DNA of 64,000 nucleotides from Moorena sp. SS36440bin_2 (GTDB taxonomy: Bacteria; Cyanobacteriota; Cyanobacteriia; Cyanobacteriales; Coleofasciculaceae). Below, in pieces: positions 11,943-21,443 of this stretch. Positions within the stretch are counted from its first letter, which is position 1. Each line of letters starts with the position of its first letter. The translations under genes and the position numbers were made by a program. The stretch spans positions 1 to 64,000 of the forward strand of contig WTKN01000201.1 in the NCBI GenBank assembly GCA_011524395.1, read 5' to 3'. A model generated the notes under the pieces. The model saw nothing but the letters and a program-made list of their open reading frames with translations, searched no databases and had not been told where the DNA came from.

Positions 11943-12641
11943 TTAATAGGATCTTCGACGCCTAGAACTACGGGGACGTTGTCTGGAAGAAGAGCGCTCT
12001 TGATTCCTCAACTTACGACTAACTTGGACAAAGACATCTCGTTGCAGGTAAGGATAGTCATTTACCCAAATGTCTAAGCTAGGAATATAAATATCACTGG
12101 TCTGGGCAATCTTGCCTAAGTCAGGCTGATTGGACATGACCAACATCTGAGCAATTTGTCCAGGTGAAATATTTTTGTGGAGGCTTTGAAGGGGAACTTG
12201 CAGCTGACTCATAAATCCAGTTTTATCTTCTACTTCTAGATTTAACCGTCTCTCTCGGTGTTCCACAATTACCAACTCACCCCGCTGATTGACTTGTTCT
12301 TCTGTACCAATCAACTCCTCGGTTACAAATACATCTTCGATTCGACCTTGCCAGAAGCCGCTATAGCCATATCGGCGCATCTTCAGGTTCCGCATACTTG
12401 CCCAATATACGGGACCCCACAACCAGTACAGCCCTGCAGTGATCTCGAATAACTGCCGGAAGGGAGGAAAACCTGAACCAAGAATCAAAGGTAAAATTAA
12501 AATCACCACGACTGCGATTAGAGAAATTAACAGTCGCCTTAAAAAATCTCGAAACTTACCCCAGTAGTAGCGATACTGGAGTCCCGTGGCTAGCACGGGA
12601 ACGATTTGTTCAAACTTCTCGCGGGTGATGGGAATTAGCAT
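11943..12641 (-). CDS. Conserved cyanobacterial membrane protein of unknown function
   Basis: 232 aa with hydrophobic segments; basic Arg/Ser-rich C-terminus. Confidence 0.6.
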   Translation of the reverse strand: MLIPITREKFEQIVPVLATGLQYRYYWGKFRDFLRRLLISLIAVVVILILPLILGSGFPPFRQLFEITAGLYWLWGPVYWASMRNLKMRRYGYSGFWQGRIEDVFVTEELIGTEEQVNQRGELVIVEHRERRLNLEVEDKTGFMSQLQVPLQSLHKNISPGQIAQMLVMSNQPDLGKIAQTSDIYIPSLDIWVNDYPYLQRDVFVQVSRKLRNQERSSSRQRPRSSRRRRSY

Positions 12642-12800
12642 GGGTTTTGTACTTCGTTCTTAGTCCTTAGTCTTTAGTTACTTAGTATTTAGTATTTAGT
12701 ATTTAGATTTTTTGTGATTGATCTCAATTTTGACAAATCACCAATGACTAATGACTAATGACTTATCACTAATGACTAATGACTAATGACCAATAACTGG

Positions 12801-13628
12801 TTACAAGATTTTCTCTAACCCATATAGTAGACCCTTGAGTTGGGTAACTTTGCGAATCGCGAGTAGTACTCCTGGCATATAGCAGGAACGGTCGCTGGTG
12901 TCGTGACGTAGGGTGTAGATTTGACCAGGGGCACCGAAGATGACTTCTTGGTGAGCAATTAAGCCAGGTAAACGTACGCTATGAATCCGAATGTTGTCTT
13001 CTGCAATGCTTCCCCTGGCACCTTTTAGTTTTTCGGTTTCTTCCACCATGGCGGGATTATAGGTTTTACCGGCTCCAGCCATGCGTTGGGCGGTTTGAAT
13101 GGCAGTACCGCTGGGAGCGTCGGCTTTTTGGTTGTGGTGGAGTTCGATGATTTCTACGTGGTCAAAGTATTGGGAGGCTTGCACAGCTGCTTGTTGCAGT
13201 AATGCCATACCAATAGAGAAGTTGGGGATAATTAGGCAGCCAGTACTGGATTTTTCCGAAAATTCCGACAGGTCTTTGATTTGCTCGGGACTAAGACCAG
13301 TGGTGCCAACTACGGGGCGGACACCGTATGCGATCGCAGTTCGGATGTTGTCGTATATGCTGTCAGGGTGGGTAAAGTCTACCATCACCCCTTGGGTTTT
13401 TTCTTGGGTAGCCAGAACTAGATTGGCTTGTAGGTCATTAACAATGGGAATTTCAACTGGTTCGCACCCAGCAACTTCTCCGGCATCAAGACCTAGATAC
13501 TTAGGATTGGTATCGATGGCACCGATTAGTGTTATATCTTCGGCTTGAGAAACAGCCTTAATCACCTCTCGACCCATTTTTCCGGCGGCACCGTTGACGA
13601 CTACTGGAATGGGATTTGAATCGGACAT
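12801..13628 (-). CDS. dapB: 4-hydroxy-tetrahydrodipicolinate reductase
   Basis: [35 protein letters not shown], RGxx...[10 protein letters not shown] motifs. Confidence 0.96.
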   Translation of the reverse strand: MSDSNPIPVVVNGAAGKMGREVIKAVSQAEDITLIGAIDTNPKYLGLDAGEVAGCEPVEIPIVNDLQANLVLATQEKTQGVMVDFTHPDSIYDNIRTAIAYGVRPVVGTTGLSPEQIKDLSEFSEKSSTGCLIIPNFSIGMALLQQAAVQASQYFDHVEIIELHHNQKADAPSGTAIQTAQRMAGAGKTYNPAMVEETEKLKGARGSIAEDNIRIHSVRLPGLIAHQEVIFGAPGQIYTLRHDTSDRSCYMPGVLLAIRKVTQLKGLLYGLEKIL

Positions 13629-13985
13629 ACTTTCAGGATAGTTTGGGACTCTGCCAAGGGAATTTTAATCTATATTGCGTCATCTATATTAGGAGTTTTC
13701 CTGGGAGTGGGCTTAGGGGATGGAACCGTGAAGACGCGAGCGGACACCATCGATAGCACCAAGGATAGATTGGTTTACATCTTGCTTGTTGTTATAAGCC
13801 TACGCTATTAGCCCCCAAATTCATCCCAAATTAAAGTTTACTATGCTCTTTATCGGTGAGGCTAATCCTGAAAGAAGCGATTAGTGCTGTATTGGTAGGG
13901 TAGGGCGTCGGTCAGCTCAATACCTATTGAGCAAACACAGTCTGGCTGAAATCAATTGTCACGGCTATACTAGCAAAGTCAGTAT

Positions 13986-14339
13986 ATGTTTGTAACTAGC
14001 TTAATTTGGTATATGAGTAGTGCTGTTAAAGTAGTTCAACCCATAGGCATTCTAGATGGTACACAAGCTGCCCATTTTCGTCAAGAGGTTATTGAGCTGG
14101 TGGAATCTGGAGCAGATATTATTTTGATTGATTTTCAAGAAGTTACTTTTATGGATAGTTCTGGTTTGGGAGCATTGGTACTTGCTCTTAAAACTGTTCG
14201 TGCTGCTGGGGGTAAAATGTTTATCTGCTCAGTTAATGAGCAAATCCAAATGTTATTTGAGCTGACCAGCATGGACAGAGTCTTTGATATCTTTCCTACA
14301 CAAGAAGATTTTGAAAGCGAGGTGCTGTCTACGACATAA
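13986..14339 (+). CDS. STAS-domain anti-sigma factor antagonist (RsbV-like); likely start nearer 14013
   Basis: ILIDFQEVTFMDSSGLGALVLALKTVRAAGGKMFICSVNEQIQMLFELTSMDRVFDIF. Confidence 0.9.
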   Translation: MFVTSLIWYMSSAVKVVQPIGILDGTQAAHFRQEVIELVESGADIILIDFQEVTFMDSSGLGALVLALKTVRAAGGKMFICSVNEQIQMLFELTSMDRVFDIFPTQEDFESEVLSTT

Positions 14340-14355
14340 TTTCAGGTAATTATAT

Positions 14356-14382
14356 AGGGCGAACGCCTTTTGGCGTAGCCCT
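14356..14382 (+). terminator. Hairpin just downstream of STAS gene
   Basis: AGGGCgaACGCCttttGGCGTaGCCCT followed by ttt. Confidence 0.5.
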
Positions 14383-14876
14383 TTCAAACCCTATATTTTG
14401 TTTTAAGCTGTTGGCCATTTACATTGAATATTCTTCAGTTATAAAAAAAAATAACCCCTATTCTCTGCTCCCCTGCTGTCAGAACCATCAAATTTTAATA
14501 AAGACCAGTTTAGGGAAGGTAGCAAGATGTTTTATGAAAATTGTCTAAAGCTTGATCAATTAGACACAACCAACTATGCTCCCATTGAAGACTCAGCAGC
14601 TTCAAGTCATAAGCTTCGAGTCATAATAATTAATTTTTCAGTAATTTTACCGAAAAATTGGCAAAAAATTGGTTATAAATTGGCGAAATAATCCACCAAT
14701 CGTTTTTTATACTCCCACTAACCTGCCTGAATTATTCTGATGATTTACGGCCTTTCAGTCTCCTGTCTTATCTTTAAAAGCTGCCAATTTTTAACATTGC
14801 CCATTGCCCATGGGCTAATGCTAAGCAAACGGCCCACGCTACGGAAACTGAGGTTGATTAGCCCAGAACGAGCTGT

Positions 14877-16040
14877 TCATACAAAATTGATTTCTAGTAA
14901 CGATAAATCATCATCAAAATAGTGTTTAGGGTTCACGGCTTCCAGAGATTTCAAAATCAAATCTAAGTGACAAGCACCATTGTGATTTTGCTTACACTCT
15001 GCCAGCAATTCTATGAAGGGCTCAAGTCCCCAAACGTTACCATCGGATTGGTTAATCTCGTAAATCCCATCGCTGAATATATATAGGGTGCTAGATTCAG
15101 TAATTTCACAGCATTGATCAACGTAATCGGCATCTGGGAACATACCAACAGGTAAGCCAGGGGTTTTTAGACGTTGTACTTCCATCAAGGCACCATGGGT
15201 CTGAGCAATTAATATTGCGGGTGGATGTCCTGCACTAGCATAGACAAGTTGACGCTTGACCTGGTTATATACCCCATACCAGACCGTGAAGTACTTATCA
15301 TTTCGCTCAGTAATCTGGAAGGTTTGGTTCAACCCTCGTAGAACATCACTGGGTTGATAGTAGTTAATCGACTTTAGAGCCCGCGACCTAAGTAAATTTA
15401 GCACTGAAAGTGTGGGCAAGGCAGCTCGTAAGCCATGTCCAGCAGCATCCAGCAGATAAATTGCCAAATGCTCTGAGTCTAGCCAATAATAGTCAAAGCC
15501 ATCACCCCCCAGTTTTCGGGACGGAATAAATCGGGTGTCGATGGTCACCGATGGTTTGGTCATCCGGTCTGGAAGAATCGAACTAACATACTCTGCTGCC
15601 TCTGCTAATTCTCCCTCCAACAACTGCTTTTGGTGCTGCAAATCATGACTTAGTTGGTGTAACCTCAAGCCAGCCCTGACTCGTGCGTTCAACTCTGCTA
15701 TTTCGATCGGCTTACACAGAAAGTCATCTGCTCCAGCATCTAGCCCTTCTACCCGGTCTTCAATGGAATTTCGAGATGTCACCAGAATAAATATGGTGGT
15801 TGAGAATTCCGGTGTTACCTTGAGTTGACGACAGACGTCCAATCCATTCATACCAGGCATAATCCAATCGCAAATGACTAGCGCTGGACGTAACTTTTCT
15901 ACCTGCACCAAACCTTCTTCACCGTTGCTAGCTACAGCTACCTTATAACCCTGGTGGTAAAGGGTCCGTTTCAGTAACATCTGAATGGCTGGATCATCAT
16001 CAATAATCAGAATTTGGTTCATGGCACTGAGGTTGTACAA
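14877..16040 (-). CDS. Response regulator receiver - PP2C/SpoIIE (RsbU-like) phosphatase; probable start MNQILIIDDD
   Basis: REC: ILIIDDDPAIQ, ALVICDWIMPGMNG, CKP; PP2C: LGGDGFDYYWLD, YLLDAAGHGLRAAL, SDGIYE. Confidence 0.93.
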   Translation of the reverse strand: MYNLSAMNQILIIDDDPAIQMLLKRTLYHQGYKVAVASNGEEGLVQVEKLRPALVICDWIMPGMNGLDVCRQLKVTPEFSTTIFILVTSRNSIEDRVEGLDAGADDFLCKPIEIAELNARVRAGLRLHQLSHDLQHQKQLLEGELAEAAEYVSSILPDRMTKPSVTIDTRFIPSRKLGGDGFDYYWLDSEHLAIYLLDAAGHGLRAALPTLSVLNLLRSRALKSINYYQPSDVLRGLNQTFQITERNDKYFTVWYGVYNQVKRQLVYASAGHPPAILIAQTHGALMEVQRLKTPGLPVGMFPDADYVDQCCEITESSTLYIFSDGIYEINQSDGNVWGLEPFIELLAECKQNHNGACHLDLILKSLEAVNPKHYFDDDLSLLEINFV

Positions 16041-16125
16041 ATTACTTTAGGATTTATCAATACACTGACTGACAATCACGACAGCCAGTAGATTCTGACC
16101 GGCTGAATTTCACGAAACCTTGATC

Positions 16126-16222
16126 GCGTAGCGTGGCCAGAGGCCAATCGCATAAGCGCGGAAGCTACGCTTCCGGAGCGTAGCGTGGCCAGAGGCCAAT
16201 CGCATAAGCGCGGAAGCTACGC
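16126..16222. repeat. Perfect 45-bp direct repeats (16126-16170 and 16178-16222)
   Basis: gcgtagcgtggccagaggccaatcgcataagcgcggaagctacgc twice. Confidence 0.95.
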
Positions 16223-16308
16223 GAGTCACGCGAACGCGCCCCGCGTGACGTTCCGTCAATCAGACCCCAAGACAAGTTAGACTGAGTTACTTTTATTGAT
16301 GGCATTCC

Positions 16309-16569
16309 CTATTGGCGTATCGGATTTATTTGTGCTAACTTCTCTGTCTTGCACCGCTTCCAGTTTCTTCCCCCTTTTCGCGCATCTTCATCAATTTTTT
16401 TGGCCGTTTTGGGCAACGGCTTATAGAGGGTAAGACCCACTAGAGGGCAAGACCCCCTGGCTTGATAGAAAACGGGAAAAGAAACCCCTTTTGCCTCAAC
16501 GGTTTTCAAGGGTGCTTCTGGCAGAGCTTCTAGAAAAAATTTTCTTTCAAGGCATTTTTTTGAAGGCAA
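16309..16569 (-). CDS. Hypothetical short ORF, uncertain
   Basis: 86 aa ORF, no recognised motif. Confidence 0.2.
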   Translation of the reverse strand: MPSKKCLERKFFLEALPEAPLKTVEAKGVSFPVFYQARGSCPLVGLTLYKPLPKTAKKIDEDARKGGRNWKRCKTEKLAQINPIRQ

Positions 16570-16693
16570 TTGATTATTAGTCCATAGTAGAGGGAGATAT
16601 AAATCTAGGTTAGACTGGATTCCTTGATCTTAGAGTACCCTTTGGAGAGAATCAGGCTTCAATGTGGTTGATGTATTTGCTTGATGTATTTGC

Positions 16694-17233
16694 TTGATGT
16701 ATGTGGTTGATGTCAAAGATTTTGAGGAATTGGAACAATTGAAAACATCTATCCAACAATTTCCTAGCGATCTTAAAGCGTTAGAAAGCGTTTTGGGATG
16801 GTTTGACCAGTTCAAACCATCGTCTGTTCGCCAAAAAGTCTGGTTGCAGTGCCAATTAGCTGTCGCTGAAGGATTTACAAATGCCGTTCGTCATGCTCAC
16901 AAAGATGTGCCAGAAGACGTTTCCATTGATATCGAAGTTACTTTATTCCCCCAGCGCTTAGAGTTTCGGATCTGGGATCAAGGCCCTCCCTTTGATTTAG
17001 AACAGCGGCTGAGAGACCTCAAGCAGCAAATTAACCTTCAATCTGGTGGTGGACGTGGCATCGCTATACTACAAAAAATTGCTGATCATCTCAGCTATAC
17101 CCGTACCGATGACAACCGGAACTGCTTGTTAATTGTGAAGTGTTATCAGGAATTGGGAAAGAGAGATTTAGAGACTTTTTGTACAGAAAATGTTAACGAG
17201 TCTCGATTACCAATTGTCAGACCCATGGACTAG
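16694..17233 (+). CDS. Anti-sigma regulatory factor, HATPase_c (RsbW-like) kinase
   Basis: CQLAVAEGFTNAVRHAHKD, RIWDQGPPFD, GGGRGIAILQKIADHLSYTR (N and G boxes). Confidence 0.9.
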   Translation: MMYVVDVKDFEELEQLKTSIQQFPSDLKALESVLGWFDQFKPSSVRQKVWLQCQLAVAEGFTNAVRHAHKDVPEDVSIDIEVTLFPQRLEFRIWDQGPPFDLEQRLRDLKQQINLQSGGGRGIAILQKIADHLSYTRTDDNRNCLLIVKCYQELGKRDLETFCTENVNESRLPIVRPMD

Positions 17234-17332
17234 GATGATGAGATTGGTGATCTAATTGGCTGAAACTCGCTTTGCTGTGCTAGTTAGACTTTTGTTGACA
17301 TTTATTTATAGTCAGCTTATAATACAAAATCT

Positions 17333-18712
17333 TTAATATACGGTAGCAGGCTTTGGTGAATCCTTAGCAACACGTTGACCTGTAATCACTAGAGGAACCC
17401 CATTTTCCGGAGTAATTCCTAATCCACGACGAGCTGGTTTAATGATTTTGTCTTGTGCTAAGGCTAAGTGATAATCAGACAATACTTTAGCTAAAACCAG
17501 TTTCATTTCTAACATCGCCAAAGTAGCACCAATACAGCGTCGGTTGCCACCACCAAAGGGAAAATACTCATAGGCAGAGTATTGACGCTCAAGAAATCGT
17601 TCTGGTTTAAACTGATCGGAGTCTGGATAGAGGTCTTCTCGACGATGGGTTAAATAGGGACAGGGAACTAGGGTAGTATTGGCCTGATAGTGGTGACCCA
17701 TAATAGTAATTGGGGCTGTGGTAGTCCGGGCAAAGATAACGAACACCACTGGGTAAATCCGCAGGGTTTCGGAGGCTACTGCTGTGAGATAGGGCAGTTG
17801 GGCAATGGCCATCGGGTCTGGATTATCCCCTAAGCTATCAATTTCCTCTAGCAGTTTTTGGCGCACTGTCGGTAATCGATGAATCCAGTAGAATGCCCAA
17901 GCTAAAGCGTTGGCAGTAGTCTCATGACCGCCAAACAACAGAGTCATCAACTGATCTTTTAACTCTTGATCACTCATCAACTCACCATTTTCGTCCCGAG
18001 TGGACATGATTAAACTGAGAATGTCATTGCCCATTAGTTCGGGTTCCTCTCGGCGCTGATTAATCTCTGCCTGAAGGAGGTTATAAATTTCCTGCCTACG
18101 CCGCACAAACTTGCCCCAAGGACTCCAAGCCCCTAAATCTCGTTGCAGAAACTTAAAAAACAGCATACTAGAGCCCAGGGGCGAACCAGTTACATCTAGC
18201 ATCGCTGTCAGGAGTGGCTTCAGTTTTTGGTAACGGGCTCCCTCACCTAGACCGAAAACTCCCTGCATGATTACCTGAATGGTAATGTCTTGCATGGCAC
18301 TACGGGCAGTAAACCCTTTACCGATTACCCACTGACTCGCTACTTGCTGGGTAATATTACAAATCAATTTACTGTAGGAATTAATTCGTTGCCCATGAAA
18401 GGGAGGAATCAAAAGTTTACGCTGCCGCTGGTGGGGTTGACCATCGAGTAAAGTCATTGAGGTTTCACCCACCAAGGGTTGTAGCAACTTATTTCGTTCA
18501 CCAGATTTAAACTGACTAGGAGGAGCGGTCAAGACTTCCTGAATTGCTTGGGGATGGCTTAGGATGACTAACTGTCCCATACCACTTAGCCGTATGGTAA
18601 ATGTATCTCCATAGCGTTCTACACACTGCTCCAAATACTTCAGAGGGTCAGCAACCCAATAGATTGTCTGTAACCAATCAGGGATTTGAGGACTATCAGG
18701 CAATTTATTCAC
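17333..18712 (-). CDS. Cytochrome P450 (CYP110-like)
   Basis: FGGHETTANALAWA (I helix), ETLR, FPFGGGNRRCIGATLAMLE heme motif. Confidence 0.93.
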   Translation of the reverse strand: MNKLPDSPQIPDWLQTIYWVADPLKYLEQCVERYGDTFTIRLSGMGQLVILSHPQAIQEVLTAPPSQFKSGERNKLLQPLVGETSMTLLDGQPHQRQRKLLIPPFHGQRINSYSKLICNITQQVASQWVIGKGFTARSAMQDITIQVIMQGVFGLGEGARYQKLKPLLTAMLDVTGSPLGSSMLFFKFLQRDLGAWSPWGKFVRRRQEIYNLLQAEINQRREEPELMGNDILSLIMSTRDENGELMSDQELKDQLMTLLFGGHETTANALAWAFYWIHRLPTVRQKLLEEIDSLGDNPDPMAIAQLPYLTAVASETLRIYPVVFVIFARTTTAPITIMGHHYQANTTLVPCPYLTHRREDLYPDSDQFKPERFLERQYSAYEYFPFGGGNRRCIGATLAMLEMKLVLAKVLSDYHLALAQDKIIKPARRGLGITPENGVPLVITGQRVAKDSPKPATVY

Positions 18713-19115
18713 ACTCGTTTTCCTGTGTTACTTTCTCTTGACCAATTCATGGTCTAACCTAACTACTATATTTCAAAAAAAGCTTCGGTTAACTAATTAG
18801 TATCAGAAAAGCGCTTATTGACAATCTATAAATAGCATAAAGGGTAATCAAAACTAGTCGATTAATCCTATTCTGTCAATCTCTGGGAATTAAAATAAAG
18901 CAAGATTGAATCTTAATCTCTACAAGGCAGGTAGAACAATGGATGTAGAGTTGCCGATTCTCAAGTCGTCTCAATAGTAGTCTCAATCAATGTCATCCAT
19001 AAGACATTTCACTGCTTGAAAACCCAAATTTCGCCAATATACTAATTCCGCACTCAGCGAGGTGATTGTAATATTTATTTAATACTCGTAATAATTAGAA
19101 AAGGTTTCTGACACT

Positions 19116-21326
19116 ATGACAGTTGGTAGCAGGGTTCCGACATTCTGTCAAGGAATTCAGTATTTTGACAATACCATACCGGGTTTTGATGCGGCTTTTG
19201 AACAATACGGGCAAAAAGATGCGATTGCCCTGGGTCAAAATGCGATCGCATCTCCTGATGATCCAGCAGCTGTCTTCCAGACCTTACTGGCTGCTGATGC
19301 CCTACGCTACCTAACCCTGCACATCACTGCTAGTAAATCCTCTGGTCATCCAGGGGGATTTGCCAGCATTGCGGACGGGATTGCAGCTTTGGTCATGCTG
19401 GGTTACAAAAACATTATTACTGAAGTGGGACACCATGCCCCAGGCTTCTACAGTAACATGTTTCTGGACAGCTCCCTAGAGGAGATGGGCATTCAGACTA
19501 TAGAACAGATGGGGGAACGCTTCCGAGAAATGCACGGACTGCTCGGACACCTTTCTGGTCAAATCCCCGGACTCCTCAATCCGGCTGGCCCCCTCGGACA
19601 AGGGCAACACTTTGCCATGGCCGGGGCTTTGCTTCATCCAGGGGTACTATTCCCAGTTACCATTGGGGATGGGGGCTTGGGTGAACCTTATATCATGAGC
19701 AGTTTTGGTCACTTCTCTACGGCCTATCCCCAGGTGACTAATTTTCTGCCGGTCTTAGTGTGGAATGGTTACAGCCAGGAACACCATAGTATGGTTTCCA
19801 CAAAGTCCAATCAAGAGATGATTGCATACTGGCAGGGCAATGGTTTCCAAGAGGTTATCTTAATCAATGCTAAGGATTACGATGATGCTGACCAACCTGG
19901 TGAGTATGTCGATAGCACAGAGTTTTCTTTGCAGAAGCGATTGGCATTTACCCAAGGGGTTTTGGAAGCTACGGATAAAGCGGCTAAATCAGCGTTGAGT
20001 GGTAAGTTAACGGTGCTGATTGTTAAACAACTAAAAGGAGCGGGAGTCCACAAACGGGGAGCCAAAGCTCACAATCTCTATCCAGGAGATACCCTGGAAA
20101 AAGATTATATTGTTAGTGCCCTGAAAGCTCGGGCGTTGCCTTCTCAAGCTTGGGAATTGGTCAGGACAAATTTTGAGCGTTCTGGAGGAGGGCCAGCCGC
20201 CCATACTGTAGTCACAGAAAAGGAATTCCCTTTGCCAGATTTAGGTGAATTGCCTTTAGAAGAATTTGTGATTGACGGAGACAAGAAAATAGCGACTACA
20301 GCGATGGGAACCATAGTTGCTCATGTGGGGCAAAAAGACCCTAATTTTATTATTTCCAATGCTGATGGCAATGCTGCTTCTGGAATTAATAATATTAACC
20401 AAGCCCTAAAAATTATCCACCCGACCCCGGATGAAATTTACTTCCAAGGACCAAAAGGTCAGGTTTACGAACCCTTGAGTGAAGATGCTTGTGCTGGATT
20501 AGCGGTAGGGTTAGCTTTATTTGGCGCTCGTACTCTGTGGTGTTCTTATGAATCTTTTGCTATCAATGGGTTACCCATTTGGCAAACCGTTACCCAAGCC
20601 ATGGCAGAATTGCGCCGTCCTACTCCCTCTACTATTACATTATTTACCGCTGGGGCACTGGAGCAAGGACGCAATGGTTGGACTCACCAGCGTCCTGAAA
20701 TTGAAAATTACTTTGCTGCTATGATGCGCAATGGTAATATTTTCCCCTTGTTTCCCTGTGATGCTAATAGTATCCAAGTGTGTTATGAGTGGGCGCTGAG
20801 TACTAAGAATAAAGGAATTACCATTACTGCCAGTAAGTCACCCTTGCCGGTACGCACGACCTTTGAGCAAACCCGTCAAGCATTGCAAGATGGTGCAATA
20901 GTATTGCATGAAACTAAAGGCAGTAAAACCGTTGTGTTTGCCGTGATTGGGGATCTGAGCCTGATCCCAGTGTTTGATGCTGCTTCCGATTTGGAAGAGC
21001 AAGGGATTGGGGTGCGGATTGTTTCGGTAATCAGTCCCCGCCGCTTGTACCGTCCTGATGATACGGCTTGGAAAACCTGTACTGACGCTGATGGCGGTTT
21101 CTTGGATGATCAGGGCTTTGAACAGCTGTTTGGTGGAGATGGGTTGATTGGTGTTACTGGTGGTACCAGTGCTATGCTCGAACCGATTATGTTACGTAGT
21201 ACTTGCAAACGGGATGTGGTGGCTTGGAAGCGGGGTGAAACTGCTAGCAGTGCTGGTCAAATTATGGCCTTTAATGGTTTGACTGGTGAAGCTTTGGTAA
21301 AACGAGCCACTGAGTTGGTTAGTTAA
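19116..21326 (+). CDS. Phosphoketolase/transketolase-like TPP-dependent enzyme (divergent)
   Basis: SKSSGHPGGFASIADG, HLSGQIPGLLNPAGPLGQG, IGDGGLGEPYIMSSFGHF; lacks canonical GDGEAETG. Confidence 0.75.
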   Translation: MTVGSRVPTFCQGIQYFDNTIPGFDAAFEQYGQKDAIALGQNAIASPDDPAAVFQTLLAADALRYLTLHITASKSSGHPGGFASIADGIAALVMLGYKNIITEVGHHAPGFYSNMFLDSSLEEMGIQTIEQMGERFREMHGLLGHLSGQIPGLLNPAGPLGQGQHFAMAGALLHPGVLFPVTIGDGGLGEPYIMSSFGHFSTAYPQVTNFLPVLVWNGYSQEHHSMVSTKSNQEMIAYWQGNGFQEVILINAKDYDDADQPGEYVDSTEFSLQKRLAFTQGVLEATDKAAKSALSGKLTVLIVKQLKGAGVHKRGAKAHNLYPGDTLEKDYIVSALKARALPSQAWELVRTNFERSGGGPAAHTVVTEKEFPLPDLGELPLEEFVIDGDKKIATTAMGTIVAHVGQKDPNFIISNADGNAASGINNINQALKIIHPTPDEIYFQGPKGQVYEPLSEDACAGLAVGLALFGARTLWCSYESFAINGLPIWQTVTQAMAELRRPTPSTITLFTAGALEQGRNGWTHQRPEIENYFAAMMRNGNIFPLFPCDANSIQVCYEWALSTKNKGITITASKSPLPVRTTFEQTRQALQDGAIVLHETKGSKTVVFAVIGDLSLIPVFDAASDLEEQGIGVRIVSVISPRRLYRPDDTAWKTCTDADGGFLDDQGFEQLFGGDGLIGVTGGTSAMLEPIMLRSTCKRDVVAWKRGETASSAGQIMAFNGLTGEALVKRATELVS

Positions 21327-21350
21327 AATTTCGTTGGTTAGCATTTTTTG

Positions 21351-21382
21351 GTGTAGCCCTATCCTTAAACATAGGGCTACAC
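21351..21382 (+). terminator. 12-bp perfect hairpin between phosphoketolase-like gene and P450
   Basis: GTGTAGCCCTAT ccttaaac ATAGGGCTACAC. Confidence 0.45.
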
Positions 21383-21443
21383 TAATCAAGCCTCCCTGGA
21401 CGAACCCAATAGTAAACGTTAATCGTTTTTAAACTGCAGATTC

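Noticed and set aside
12660-12795. Heptad repeats (AATGACT)n and similar tracts as CRISPR or coding
   Set aside because: They are typical cyanobacterial short tandemly repeated sequences without spacer structure
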